A DNA stretch of 44,959 bases from Streptomyces globisporus. GTDB lineage: Bacteria > Actinomycetota > Actinomycetes > Streptomycetales > Streptomycetaceae. Positions 9,661 to 16,351 of the stretch are shown in pieces (positions within the stretch are counted from its first letter, which is position 1; each line of letters starts with the position of its first letter). The stretch lies in NCBI RefSeq assembly GCF_003501885.1, contig NZ_QWFA01000019.1:1-44959 (forward strand), in the 5' to 3' direction. The position numbers and the translations under genes were made by a program. The notes under the pieces were generated by a model that saw only the letters and a program-made list of their open reading frames with translations, was not told where the DNA came from and searched no databases.

Positions 9661-10919
9661 CGGCGGCCACTGTCCTGTCCGTCCCGCAGGACCTCGGCGA
9701 GCAGGTCGTCGAAGCGGGCGAGTCCCGCCTCCCGGCTCAGATGGCGTGCGACGTACCGCGGTCCTTCGGCCCCGAGGGCGTCGGCGGCGGCCGGGTCGGC
9801 GGCGAGCTTCTGTACGGCTGCCAGCAGGGCGGCCGGGTCCTCGGGGGCGACGAGGACTCCGGCGCCGGAGCGGCGGACCTCGTCGGCGGTGCCGCCCTCG
9901 TCGGCGACGGAGGCGATCACGGGGCGGCCGGAGGTGAAGTAGGAGGTGAGCTTGGAGGGGACGCTCATGTCGAGCACCGAGGCGCGCTGGGTGACCGCGA
10001 GGACGTCGGCGGCGGCCAGCACGTCGGTGAACTCGTCGGCCCCCGCGGGCTCCGGGAACTCCACGTTGGCGAGCCCTTCGGCGCGGGCGCGCAGGGCGTC
10101 GCGCTGGTTGCCGTCGCCCATCAGGACGACGCGGACGCCGGGGGCGAGGCGGGCGGCCTCCACCAGGACCTCCAGGCCCTGCTTGAGGCCCATGTTGCCG
10201 GAGTGCAGGATCACCGGGACGCCGTCGGGCCAGCCGAGCCGGGCCCGGGTCGCGGCCCGGTCGGCGGTGGGGCCCTGCACATGCGTCCAGTTGGGGACGA
10301 GGCGGATGCGGCCGGGGTCGACGCCGAGGGCCCGGACGCCGGGGACGAAGCTCTCGTGAATGACGCCGACGAGGGCGGCCCCGCGCAGCGCGTACCGCTC
10401 GGCGGCCGCGGCGATGGCGGCGGCCCTGCCCCCGCCCCGGATACCGCTCTGCGCGGCGGCGGCGCCCATCAGGTCCTGGACGACGGGGAGGTAGGGCACG
10501 CGGTGGTGCCGGGCGAGGCGGGCTCCGATGACCCCGCCGGCGAGGCTGGGCATCTGGGAGATCACGACATCGGGGCGGCCGGACGGCGGTGCGATCAGCC
10601 CCGTGGCGAGGATGCTGGCCTCGAAAGCGGCGCGTTTCAGGGCAGTCTGACGTGGTGGCACATAATGGCGACGCCGGTGCACGCCGACGCCGCCGCGTAT
10701 CTCCACCGTCCGCCACACGCCCCGATAGCTCTCCTCCAGTCGCCAGGAGGGGTAGTGCGGCATGCCGGTGAGCGCGCGGACGCGGGCGCCGGACGCGGCC
10801 CAGTGCTCCGCGAGTTGGGTGGCGTACGGGCCTATGCCGGTGAGCTCCGGCGCATAGTTGGTCGAGACCAGCAGAAGTCGGCGGCCCCGGATCGGGCCGG
10901 GCCTTGCAGCATCGGACAT
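9657..10919 (-). CDS. WcaI-like glycosyltransferase family 4
   Basis: A GT-B-fold glycosyltransferase of 420 residues from the preferred ATG at 10919; a GTG at 10940 would add seven residues, but that GTG is itself part of the GGGGGAAGG ribosome site for the ATG. The N-terminus RLLLVSTNYAPELTGIGPYA is characteristic of the WcaI/colanic-acid type. The donor domain contains VILHSGNMGLKQGLEVLVEA and VPSKLTSYFTSGRPVIA. It is the first gene of the leftward operon with the Wzz-like and Wzx-like genes and likely adds a sugar to the lipid-linked repeat unit. Acceptor and donor are unknown. Confidence 0.88.
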   Translation of the reverse strand: MSDAARPGPIRGRRLLLVSTNYAPELTGIGPYATQLAEHWAASGARVRALTGMPHYPSWRLEESYRGVWRTVEIRGGVGVHRRRHYVPPRQTALKRAAFEASILATGLIAPPSGRPDVVISQMPSLAGGVIGARLARHHRVPYLPVVQDLMGAAAAQSGIRGGGRAAAIAAAAERYALRGAALVGVIHESFVPGVRALGVDPGRIRLVPNWTHVQGPTADRAATRARLGWPDGVPVILHSGNMGLKQGLEVLVEAARLAPGVRVVLMGDGNQRDALRARAEGLANVEFPEPAGADEFTDVLAAADVLAVTQRASVLDMSVPSKLTSYFTSGRPVIASVADEGGTADEVRRSGAGVLVAPEDPAALLAAVQKLAADPAAADALGAEGPRYVARHLSREAGLARFDDLLAEVLRDGQDSGRR

Positions 10920-10947
10920 CGGACGATCGCCTTCCCCCACGACAGCC

Positions 10948-10969
10948 GCTGTTCCCGGCGAGGAACAGC
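10948..10969. promoter_or_regulatory. 8-base inverted repeat upstream of the wcaI-like operon
   Basis: GCTGTTCC (10948-10955) and GGAACAGC (10962-10969) form a perfect inverted repeat with a 6-base spacer, 29-50 bases before the WcaI-like start, in the divergent gap shared with the cytidylyltransferase. It could be an operator or a leader hairpin. Confidence 0.4.
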
Positions 10970-10995
10970 CCCTGTCGAGCTTATCCGTTCACGGC

Positions 10996-11022
10996 TTGCA
11001 CAAGTGTTCTTCACAGTAAGGT
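10996..11022 (+). promoter_or_regulatory. possible promoter of the cytidylyltransferase gene
   Basis: TTGCAC (10996-11001) and TAAGGT (11017-11022) resemble -35 and -10 elements, but the 15-base spacer is short. The -10 lies about 48 bases before the ATG at 11070. Confidence 0.3.
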
Positions 11023-11069
11023 CGTTGGAACATCACCGGATCACGTTCACCGTGGGGGGAGAGATACGG

Positions 11070-11519
11070 ATGGTGCAGCACAGGGTGGGTTACGCACCCG
11101 GGGTGTACGACCTGTTCCACGTCGGGCACCTCAACATCCTGCGTCATGCCCGCAGTCAGTGCGACTACCTGGTCGCGGGGGTCGTGTCGGACGAGATGGC
11201 CGCGCTCGCCAAGGGCCATACGCCGATGATCCCGCTCCGCGAACGACTGGAGATCGTCCGCAGCGTGCGCTTCGTGGACGCCGCGTTCGTGGAGACCGTG
11301 CCGGACAAGGTCGAGACCTGGCAGCAGGTCCGGTTCGACGTGATCTTCAAGGGCGACGACTGGCGGGGCACGGAGAAGGGGCTGAAGCTGGAGCGCGACT
11401 TCGCCGAAGTGGGCGTGGAGGTCGTCTACTTCCCGTACACCGTGCATACGTCCAGCACCCAGTTGCGCCGGGCGCTGGACGTCCTCGTCAGCCGGCCCGG
11501 AGCGCTTTCAGCTCCCTGA
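11070..11519 (+). CDS. glycerol-3-phosphate-cytidylyltransferase-like nucleotidyltransferase
   Basis: A 149-residue small nucleotidyltransferase of the TagD/RfaE-C type. The N-terminus has YAPGVYDLFHVGHLNILR, with the nucleotide-binding HxGH signature at residues 17-20, and the C-terminal half carries FKGDDWRG and HTSSTQLRR, equivalent to the RTxGISTT-like motif. Such enzymes attach CTP (or ATP) to a phosphorylated polyol and release pyrophosphate. The ATG at 11070 follows GGGGGGAGAG. It ends 32 bases inside the convergent CDP-alcohol phosphatidyltransferase, whose substrate it could make (a CDP-polyol). The actual polyol is not readable from sequence. Confidence 0.88.
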   Translation: MVQHRVGYAPGVYDLFHVGHLNILRHARSQCDYLVAGVVSDEMAALAKGHTPMIPLRERLEIVRSVRFVDAAFVETVPDKVETWQQVRFDVIFKGDDWRGTEKGLKLERDFAEVGVEVVYFPYTVHTSSTQLRRALDVLVSRPGALSAP

Positions 11520-12225
11520 ACCACTTGGCGAGGAAGGCCGCCAGGAACAGCGTGTGCACCACCGCGAGCACGGCGTACCCGGCGCGGAAGGCCCCGGGTG
11601 CGCCGAGCAGCAGGAACACCAGGCAGAACACCCCGTAGTCGGCGGGCAGCAGGACCACGGCCCGCACCCGGGAGACGGGCGCCGCCGGGGCCGCCGCCCA
11701 GGACGGTCCCTGAGCACTCGCCGCGGCCTTGCCGAGGTGTTCGCGCAGCAGGCCGGCGCAGAAGGTGACCACGGCGGCCAGCTGGAAGCCCAGCGGCAGC
11801 AGCAGCCAGGTGTCCGATGGCAGTCCACCGAAGCGGTAGAAGGAGATCAGCACCGCGGTGTGGACGAGCAGCAGCTTCCCGCAGTCCACGACATGGTCCA
11901 GCCATTCCCCGTCGGGCCCGCCCCGGCCGGTGAGGCGGGCGAGCTGCCCGTCGGCCGAGTCGAAGGCGAAACCGACCGCGAGGGCCGCGTAGACGAGGAC
12001 GGCGAGCGCCCAGGACGGCTCGACGAGCGCGACCGACGCCAGTGCGCCATAGGTGAACAGCCCACTGATCAGCGTTACTTGATTGGGCGTCAACCCTGCC
12101 CGGTAGGCTCCCGCCGCGAGAACGCGGCCGGCGGGCCGGTTCACGTACCGCGAGTAGAGCGAGACGCCTTTGGCGCTCTTCTGTGCGCCGCGCAATTCGC
12201 GCAGCACGGTGCCCGTGCTTCCCAC
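11488..12225 (-). CDS. CDP-alcohol phosphatidyltransferase family membrane enzyme
   Basis: A 245-residue membrane protein with about six hydrophobic helices. It has the complete family signature D-x2-D-G-x2-A-R-x8-G-x3-D-x3-D: D89, D92, G93, A96, R97, G106, D110 and D114. The four Asp residues bind two metal ions and displace CMP from a CDP-alcohol onto a hydroxyl acceptor. Typical products are phospholipids such as phosphatidylinositol phosphate, but some members transfer phospho-polyols to other acceptors. Its tail-to-tail overlap with the cytidylyltransferase and the surrounding polysaccharide genes make a role in glycan or lipid-carrier modification possible. Confidence 0.88.
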   Translation of the reverse strand: MGSTGTVLRELRGAQKSAKGVSLYSRYVNRPAGRVLAAGAYRAGLTPNQVTLISGLFTYGALASVALVEPSWALAVLVYAALAVGFAFDSADGQLARLTGRGGPDGEWLDHVVDCGKLLLVHTAVLISFYRFGGLPSDTWLLLPLGFQLAAVVTFCAGLLREHLGKAAASAQGPSWAAAPAAPVSRVRAVVLLPADYGVFCLVFLLLGAPGAFRAGYAVLAVVHTLFLAAFLAKWFRELKALRAG

Positions 12226-12389
12226 TACGCCCCCCAGCGTCCGGCAGTGCCCGCATCATGGCACGCGGACACCGGACCTGTGGGGTCTTTGGATCCCCTT
12301 ACCTCCGGGGTAATCGACGCCACCGGGACACCGGGGCCACGGTGGGTGCACCGCCCCGGACCACCGGGGCACCACGGAGAGGACCCGTC

Positions 12390-12758
12390 ATGACCGCGTA
12401 CGACGAGACTGTTCAGCGCTACTTCGCCGCCTGGAACACCACCGGGGCCGAGGAGCGGGTGAAGGCGGTGGCCGCCGCGTTCACCGCCGACGCCGGCTAT
12501 ACCGACCCGCTGGCCGACGTGCGCGGGCACGAGGGGCTCGCGGCCCTGATCGGCGGCGTGCACGAGCAGTTCCCGGGCTTTCGCTTCACGCTGACCGGCA
12601 CGCCGGACGGGCACCACGACCTGGTCCGGTTTTCCTGGGAGCTGGTCTCCTCGGCGGACGGTTCCGCCCCGGTGGCCGGGTTCGACGTGGCCCGGCTGGC
12701 CGAGGACGGCCGGATCAGCTCGGTGAGCGGATTCCTGGACCGCGTACCGGCGGCGTGA
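12390..12758 (+). CDS. NTF2-like / SnoaL-like small protein
   Basis: A 122-residue protein with the cone-shaped NTF2 fold pattern: an N-terminal helix YDETVQRYFAAWNT, the YTDPLADVRGHEGLAALI segment, then four beta strands ending in GRISSVSGFLDRVP. The family contains polyketide cyclases, isomerases, and many binding proteins, so a reaction cannot be assigned. The ATG at 12390 follows GGAGAGG at good spacing. It stands alone between the divergent CDP-alcohol transferase and the convergent mrp operon. Confidence 0.8.
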   Translation: MTAYDETVQRYFAAWNTTGAEERVKAVAAAFTADAGYTDPLADVRGHEGLAALIGGVHEQFPGFRFTLTGTPDGHHDLVRFSWELVSSADGSAPVAGFDVARLAEDGRISSVSGFLDRVPAA

Positions 12759-12776
12759 ACGCGCTTCGCGCCACGG

Positions 12777-13130
12777 TCACTTCCCGTCGGTGAGCTGTTC
12801 GTCGAGCTCGTCGAAGAGCAGCTCGCTGTGGTCGACCTGTCCGGTGCGGTAGGCGGAGCGGGCCACCAGATGCGAGGCGACCGGTCCGGTGAGCATCTGG
12901 AAGAAGGCGATGAGGGCGAGGGTGGCGAGTTCCATGCCGCCGCGCAGCCGCAGCGCCACCCCGGCCAGCACCAGGATCATGCCGAGGGTCTGCGGTTTGG
13001 TGGCGGCATGGCTGCGGGAGAGGACGTCGGGCAGCCGGAGCATGCCGATCACTCCGAGCAGACAGGTCGCGGCGCCGATCAGGAGCAGGACGGCGCCGGC
13101 CGTGTCGACGATCTGGAGCCAGAGGCTCAT
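12777..13130 (-). CDS. mrpG: Na+/H+ (cation/proton) antiporter subunit G
   Basis: A 117-residue membrane protein with three hydrophobic helices and the MnhG/MrpG pattern (LLLIGAATCLLGVIGMLRLPDVLSRSHAATKPQTLG). It is the last gene of the six-gene operon. Its ATG overlaps the mrpF stop (ATGA). In the Mrp complex the small subunits E, F and G are needed for assembly and ion exchange. The length is normal for the family. Confidence 0.92.
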   Translation of the reverse strand: MSLWLQIVDTAGAVLLLIGAATCLLGVIGMLRLPDVLSRSHAATKPQTLGMILVLAGVALRLRGGMELATLALIAFFQMLTGPVASHLVARSAYRTGQVDHSELLFDELDEQLTDGK

Positions 13131-13465
13131 CGCGGGCCCTCCTGGGCGTCGTCGGAGTGCGGAGGGGAGTCGTCCGGCGTGCGGGGCCGGTCGCGTACGG
13201 CGATGAAGCGGGCGATGCCCACCGAGCCGGTGAAGCCGAGGAACGCCAGCACCAGCATGATCGGGAAGTAGAACGGGTCCCGGGCGAAGGCGGACTTGGC
13301 GGCGAGCCCGGCGATGATCAGGGCGGCGCAGACGTCCAGCGAGATCGCCCGGTCCAGCATGGAGGGACCTTTCCAGATCCGGGCCAGCAGCAGTCCCCCG
13401 GCGATGAGGACGAGAACGACGGCGCAGGTCAGCAGAGCCTGGTCGACTCGTTCGGGTGCGGTCAC
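13127..13465 (-). CDS. mrpF: Na+/H+ (cation/proton) antiporter subunit F
   Basis: A 112-residue protein with three hydrophobic helices and the MrpF/MnhF core ARIWKGPSMLDRAISLDVCA. It has a hydrophilic tail of about 25 residues rich in Asp, Pro and Ser. The start is GTG at 13465, overlapping the mrpE stop as GTGA. Together with the neighbouring subunits it forms the multi-subunit antiporter used for sodium and alkali tolerance and pH homeostasis. Confidence 0.92.
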   Translation of the reverse strand: MTAPERVDQALLTCAVVLVLIAGGLLLARIWKGPSMLDRAISLDVCAALIIAGLAAKSAFARDPFYFPIMLVLAFLGFTGSVGIARFIAVRDRPRTPDDSPPHSDDAQEGPR

Positions 13466-14088
13466 GGTGCGGGCCTCCCGGTGGCGAGCTGGGGCGGTGG
13501 CGGGGGTTCGGCGACCCGGGCGATCTCGTCGGGGGTGCCGAAGGCCCGGACGGTCAGTTCTTCCACGCGCCACACCTGACGGCGGGCGGCTTCCAGCTCC
13601 TCGGGCCGGTCGGCGTCCAGGACGTGGACGAAGACGGTGGCGGTGGCCCGGCGCACCTCGATGATGGAGCCGCCGGGGACGTTGGAGACGGCGACGGCGG
13701 TGGCGGCGAGCATCAGGTCGCTGCGGCAGCGCAGCGGGACGCCGATGACGGCGGCCCGGTGCGGCAGGCCGAACAGGGTCTGGCGGGTGACCTTCACGGC
13801 CGAGGTGTACATGTCGTAGAAGAGGTAGCCGGCCAGGCGCAGGATGCCCCAGGCGTGGAGCCGCAGTCCGAGGTCGACCCGGGGCAGCGGGAAGGCGAGG
13901 CAGACGCCGACCGAGACGACCAGGCCGGTCAGGACGTTGGCCCAGGTGAGGGTGGACCAGAGCAGCACCCAGATGACGGTGAGCCAGGCGATCAGCGGCA
14001 GGTCGAGCACCCGCCGCCGGGTGCCGAACTCGAAGCTCAGGGGTGGCAGATCGGCGTTGCGGAAGGAGAAGCCCAGAACGCGTTTCAC
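13462..14088 (-). CDS. mrpE: Na+/H+ (cation/proton) antiporter subunit E
   Basis: A 208-residue MnhE/MrpE-family protein. Two to three hydrophobic helices lie in the first 110 residues (WLTVIWVLLWSTLTWANVLTG), followed by a conserved cytoplasmic region with SVGVCLAFPLPRVD and VAVSNVPGGSIIEV. It is somewhat longer than the usual 160-residue form because of a Pro-rich tail. The GTG start at 14088 overlaps the mrpD stop as GTGA, so translation is coupled along the operon. Confidence 0.92.
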   Translation of the reverse strand: MKRVLGFSFRNADLPPLSFEFGTRRRVLDLPLIAWLTVIWVLLWSTLTWANVLTGLVVSVGVCLAFPLPRVDLGLRLHAWGILRLAGYLFYDMYTSAVKVTRQTLFGLPHRAAVIGVPLRCRSDLMLAATAVAVSNVPGGSIIEVRRATATVFVHVLDADRPEELEAARRQVWRVEELTVRAFGTPDEIARVAEPPPPPQLATGRPAP

Positions 14089-15737
14089 CGGCCCAGCACC
14101 TCCTGGATGTAGGGGGCCCGCTGAAGGAGTTCGGCGGCCGTGCGGTCGGTGTAGGTGGTGAGCGGGTCGGCGAACACGGTGAAGGCGAGGCCGATCGCGA
14201 TGGTGGCGGCGGTGGCCGCGACCATGGGGTGGGGCAGTCGGCTGGTGGTGGTGACCGCCCGTCCGTGCAGGGTCGCGGCGACGGCCTGGCCGGCGGGCGG
14301 GGCCGTGGTCCCGATGCCCTCGTCGCCGGTGCCGAACACCCCGTCCGGGCCGGGGTCGCTGTCGTCGTCGCTGTCGTCGCCGGACTCCAGGACGGTGCCG
14401 GTGGCGGCCTGGTCGGGCGGGGCGGCCCGCCAGAAGGCGAGGTTCCAGACCTTGGCGACCACGTACAGCGTGAGGAGGCTGGTGGCCGCCGAGCCGGCGA
14501 CCAGGACCCAGGCCCAGCCGCCGCCGTCGGCGACGCCCGCGCGCATCAGCCCGAGCTTGCCGATGAAGCCGGAGAGCGGGGGGATCCCGGCGAGGTTCAT
14601 CGCGGGGACGAAGAACAGGACGGCGAGCATCGGCGCGGCCCTGGCCATGCCGCCGAGCCGGGTCAGCTCCGTGGTGCCGCCGCGGCGTTCGATGAGCCCG
14701 GCGACGAGGAACAGCGTCGTCTGGACGGTGATGTGGTGGGCGACGTACACGATGGCCCCGCCGTACGCCTCGCGGGTGGCGAGGCCGATCCCGAAGACCA
14801 TGTAGCCGATGTGGCTGATCAGGGTGAAGGAGAGCAGTCGCTTGAGGTCGGTCTGGGCGACCGCGCCGAGGATGCCGATGACCATGGACGCCAGGGCGAT
14901 GGCCATCAGGAGGTCGCCGATGCGGTTGCCGGGGAAGAGCAGGGTCTCGGTGCGCAGCATGCAGTAGACGCCGACCTTGGTGAGCAGTCCGGCGAAGACC
15001 GCGGTCACGGGGGCCGGGGCGGTGGGGTAGGAGTCGGGAAGCCAGGCGGCGAGCGGGAAGACGGCGGCCTTGATGGCGAAGACGGTGAGCAGCAGCACCT
15101 GGATCAGGGTCTGTACGCCGATGGGGAGTTCGGCCAGCCGGACGGCGAGCTGGGCGAAGTTCGCGGTGCCGGTGGCCGCGTAGGTCATGGCGATGGCGGT
15201 GAGGAAGAGCATCGAGGAGAACAGCGAGATGATCACGTAGGTGGAGCCCGCCCGCATGCGGGGTCCGGTGCCGCCGAGGGTGAGCAGGACGAAGCTGGCG
15301 ACCAGCATGATCTCGAAGCCGACGTAGAGGTTGACGAGGTCGCCCGCGAGGAAGGTGCAGGAGACCCCGGCGACGAGGATCAGATAGGCGGGGTGGAAGA
15401 CGGCCAGCGGGGTCTCCTTGTCCCGGTCGGTCATGCCCTGGCCGAGGGAGTAGACGAGCACGCAGAGCGTGACGGCCGAGGAGACGGTGAGCATCAGCCC
15501 GGAGAGCCGGTCGGCGACCAGGGTGATGCCGAGCGGCGGGGCGAAGTCGCCGAGGTGGACGGAGAGCGGTCCCTGCCGGTCGGCGGCGACCATGAGGATC
15601 ACCGAGAGCGCGGTGACGGCGGTGAGCACGGCGACGCTGATGAAGCGCTGGAAGCGCCCCAGCCGGGTGCCGAAGGCGAGGCTGAGCCCGGTGGCGCACA
15701 GGGGCAGCAGCACCGGCAGCGGGACGAGCGCGTTCAT
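14085..15737 (-). CDS. mrpD: Na+/H+ (cation/proton) antiporter subunit D
   Basis: A 550-residue polytopic protein of the NuoM/MrpD family with about 14 helices. It carries the conserved proton-channel features of complex I-like subunits, such as KAAVFPLAAWLPDSYPTAP and FAGLLTKVGVYCMLR, which contain the essential Lys residues. Residues about 449-473 form an unusual acidic segment (GDDSDDDSDPGPDGVFGTGD) with a D-x-D-x-D-G-like look, inserted before the last helices. The ATG overlaps the mrpC stop. It is one of the two large ion-translocating subunits. Confidence 0.94.
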   Translation of the reverse strand: MNALVPLPVLLPLCATGLSLAFGTRLGRFQRFISVAVLTAVTALSVILMVAADRQGPLSVHLGDFAPPLGITLVADRLSGLMLTVSSAVTLCVLVYSLGQGMTDRDKETPLAVFHPAYLILVAGVSCTFLAGDLVNLYVGFEIMLVASFVLLTLGGTGPRMRAGSTYVIISLFSSMLFLTAIAMTYAATGTANFAQLAVRLAELPIGVQTLIQVLLLTVFAIKAAVFPLAAWLPDSYPTAPAPVTAVFAGLLTKVGVYCMLRTETLLFPGNRIGDLLMAIALASMVIGILGAVAQTDLKRLLSFTLISHIGYMVFGIGLATREAYGGAIVYVAHHITVQTTLFLVAGLIERRGGTTELTRLGGMARAAPMLAVLFFVPAMNLAGIPPLSGFIGKLGLMRAGVADGGGWAWVLVAGSAATSLLTLYVVAKVWNLAFWRAAPPDQAATGTVLESGDDSDDDSDPGPDGVFGTGDEGIGTTAPPAGQAVAATLHGRAVTTTSRLPHPMVAATAATIAIGLAFTVFADPLTTYTDRTAAELLQRAPYIQEVLGR

Positions 15738-16351
15738 CCGTCGGCTCCTCGGTCACGGGGGTAGCGGTCGTCCGCCTTGGCGTCACCGTCGCGGGTGTAG
15801 TCCTCCGGGTCCGCGCCCAGCACGTCGTTCCAGAGGTTGCCGGAGGCGTCGCGGCCCCGGGCCTGGCGGGCCCGGTCGGCGCGGAGGCGGTCGCGGAGCC
15901 GGCGGCGCTCCTCGCGGTAGCGTTCGCGCTCCTCGGCGGTGGGTTCGGCTCCCGAGCGGAACTGCTCGCGCAACTGGGCGCGTTCCCCGAGGACTTCGGC
16001 GCGCAGCACGATGCGCCGGTCCTCCAGGTCGTCGTGGACCTCGTCGGTGCCGGTGATCTGGTGGCTGCGGTAGGCCATGGCCAGCAGGAACGCGGTGGTG
16101 GCCAGGGTGATGACGATGGCGGTGAGCGCGATGGCCTGGGGCAGCGGGTCGGTGACCCGGCTCAGGGACACCCCGTACAGCAGGGGTGCGGCGCCCGCCC
16201 GGCCGGTCGAGGAGAGCACCAGCAGGTTGATGCCGTTGCTGAGGATGACGGCGCCGAGCAGGATGCGGGTCAGCGGGCGGGTGAGCATGAGGATGCCGCC
16301 GACGGCGCAGAGGACGACGGCGGTGGCGATGAGCGAGGCGCTGACGATCAT
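15734..16351 (-). CDS. mrpC: Na+/H+ (cation/proton) antiporter subunit C with charged tail
   Basis: A 205-residue NuoK/MrpC-family protein. The first about 97 residues contain three helices and the family core GAVILSNGINLLVLSSTG and PLPQAIALTAIVI. Residues about 98-205 form a highly charged extension rich in Arg, Glu and Asp, predicted to be helical or coiled coil (EERERYREERRRLRDRLRAD) and ending in a disordered acidic tail. Typical MrpC proteins are about 110 residues, so the extension roughly doubles the length. The ATG overlaps the mrpA stop, and the stop overlaps the mrpD start. Confidence 0.93.
   Translation of the reverse strand: MIVSASLIATAVVLCAVGGILMLTRPLTRILLGAVILSNGINLLVLSSTGRAGAAPLLYGVSLSRVTDPLPQAIALTAIVITLATTAFLLAMAYRSHQITGTDEVHDDLEDRRIVLRAEVLGERAQLREQFRSGAEPTAEERERYREERRRLRDRLRADRARQARGRDASGNLWNDVLGADPEDYTRDGDAKADDRYPRDRGADG

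Noticed and set aside
8143..9942. Plus-strand frame opposite the Wzz-like gene
   Set aside because: The Gly/Ala/Glu-rich translation is a reverse-strand artefact of the Wzz gene.
12299..12316. TTACC/GGTAA inverted repeat upstream of the NTF2-like gene
   Set aside because: Arms are only five bases and no promoter elements line up; too weak to list as a site.
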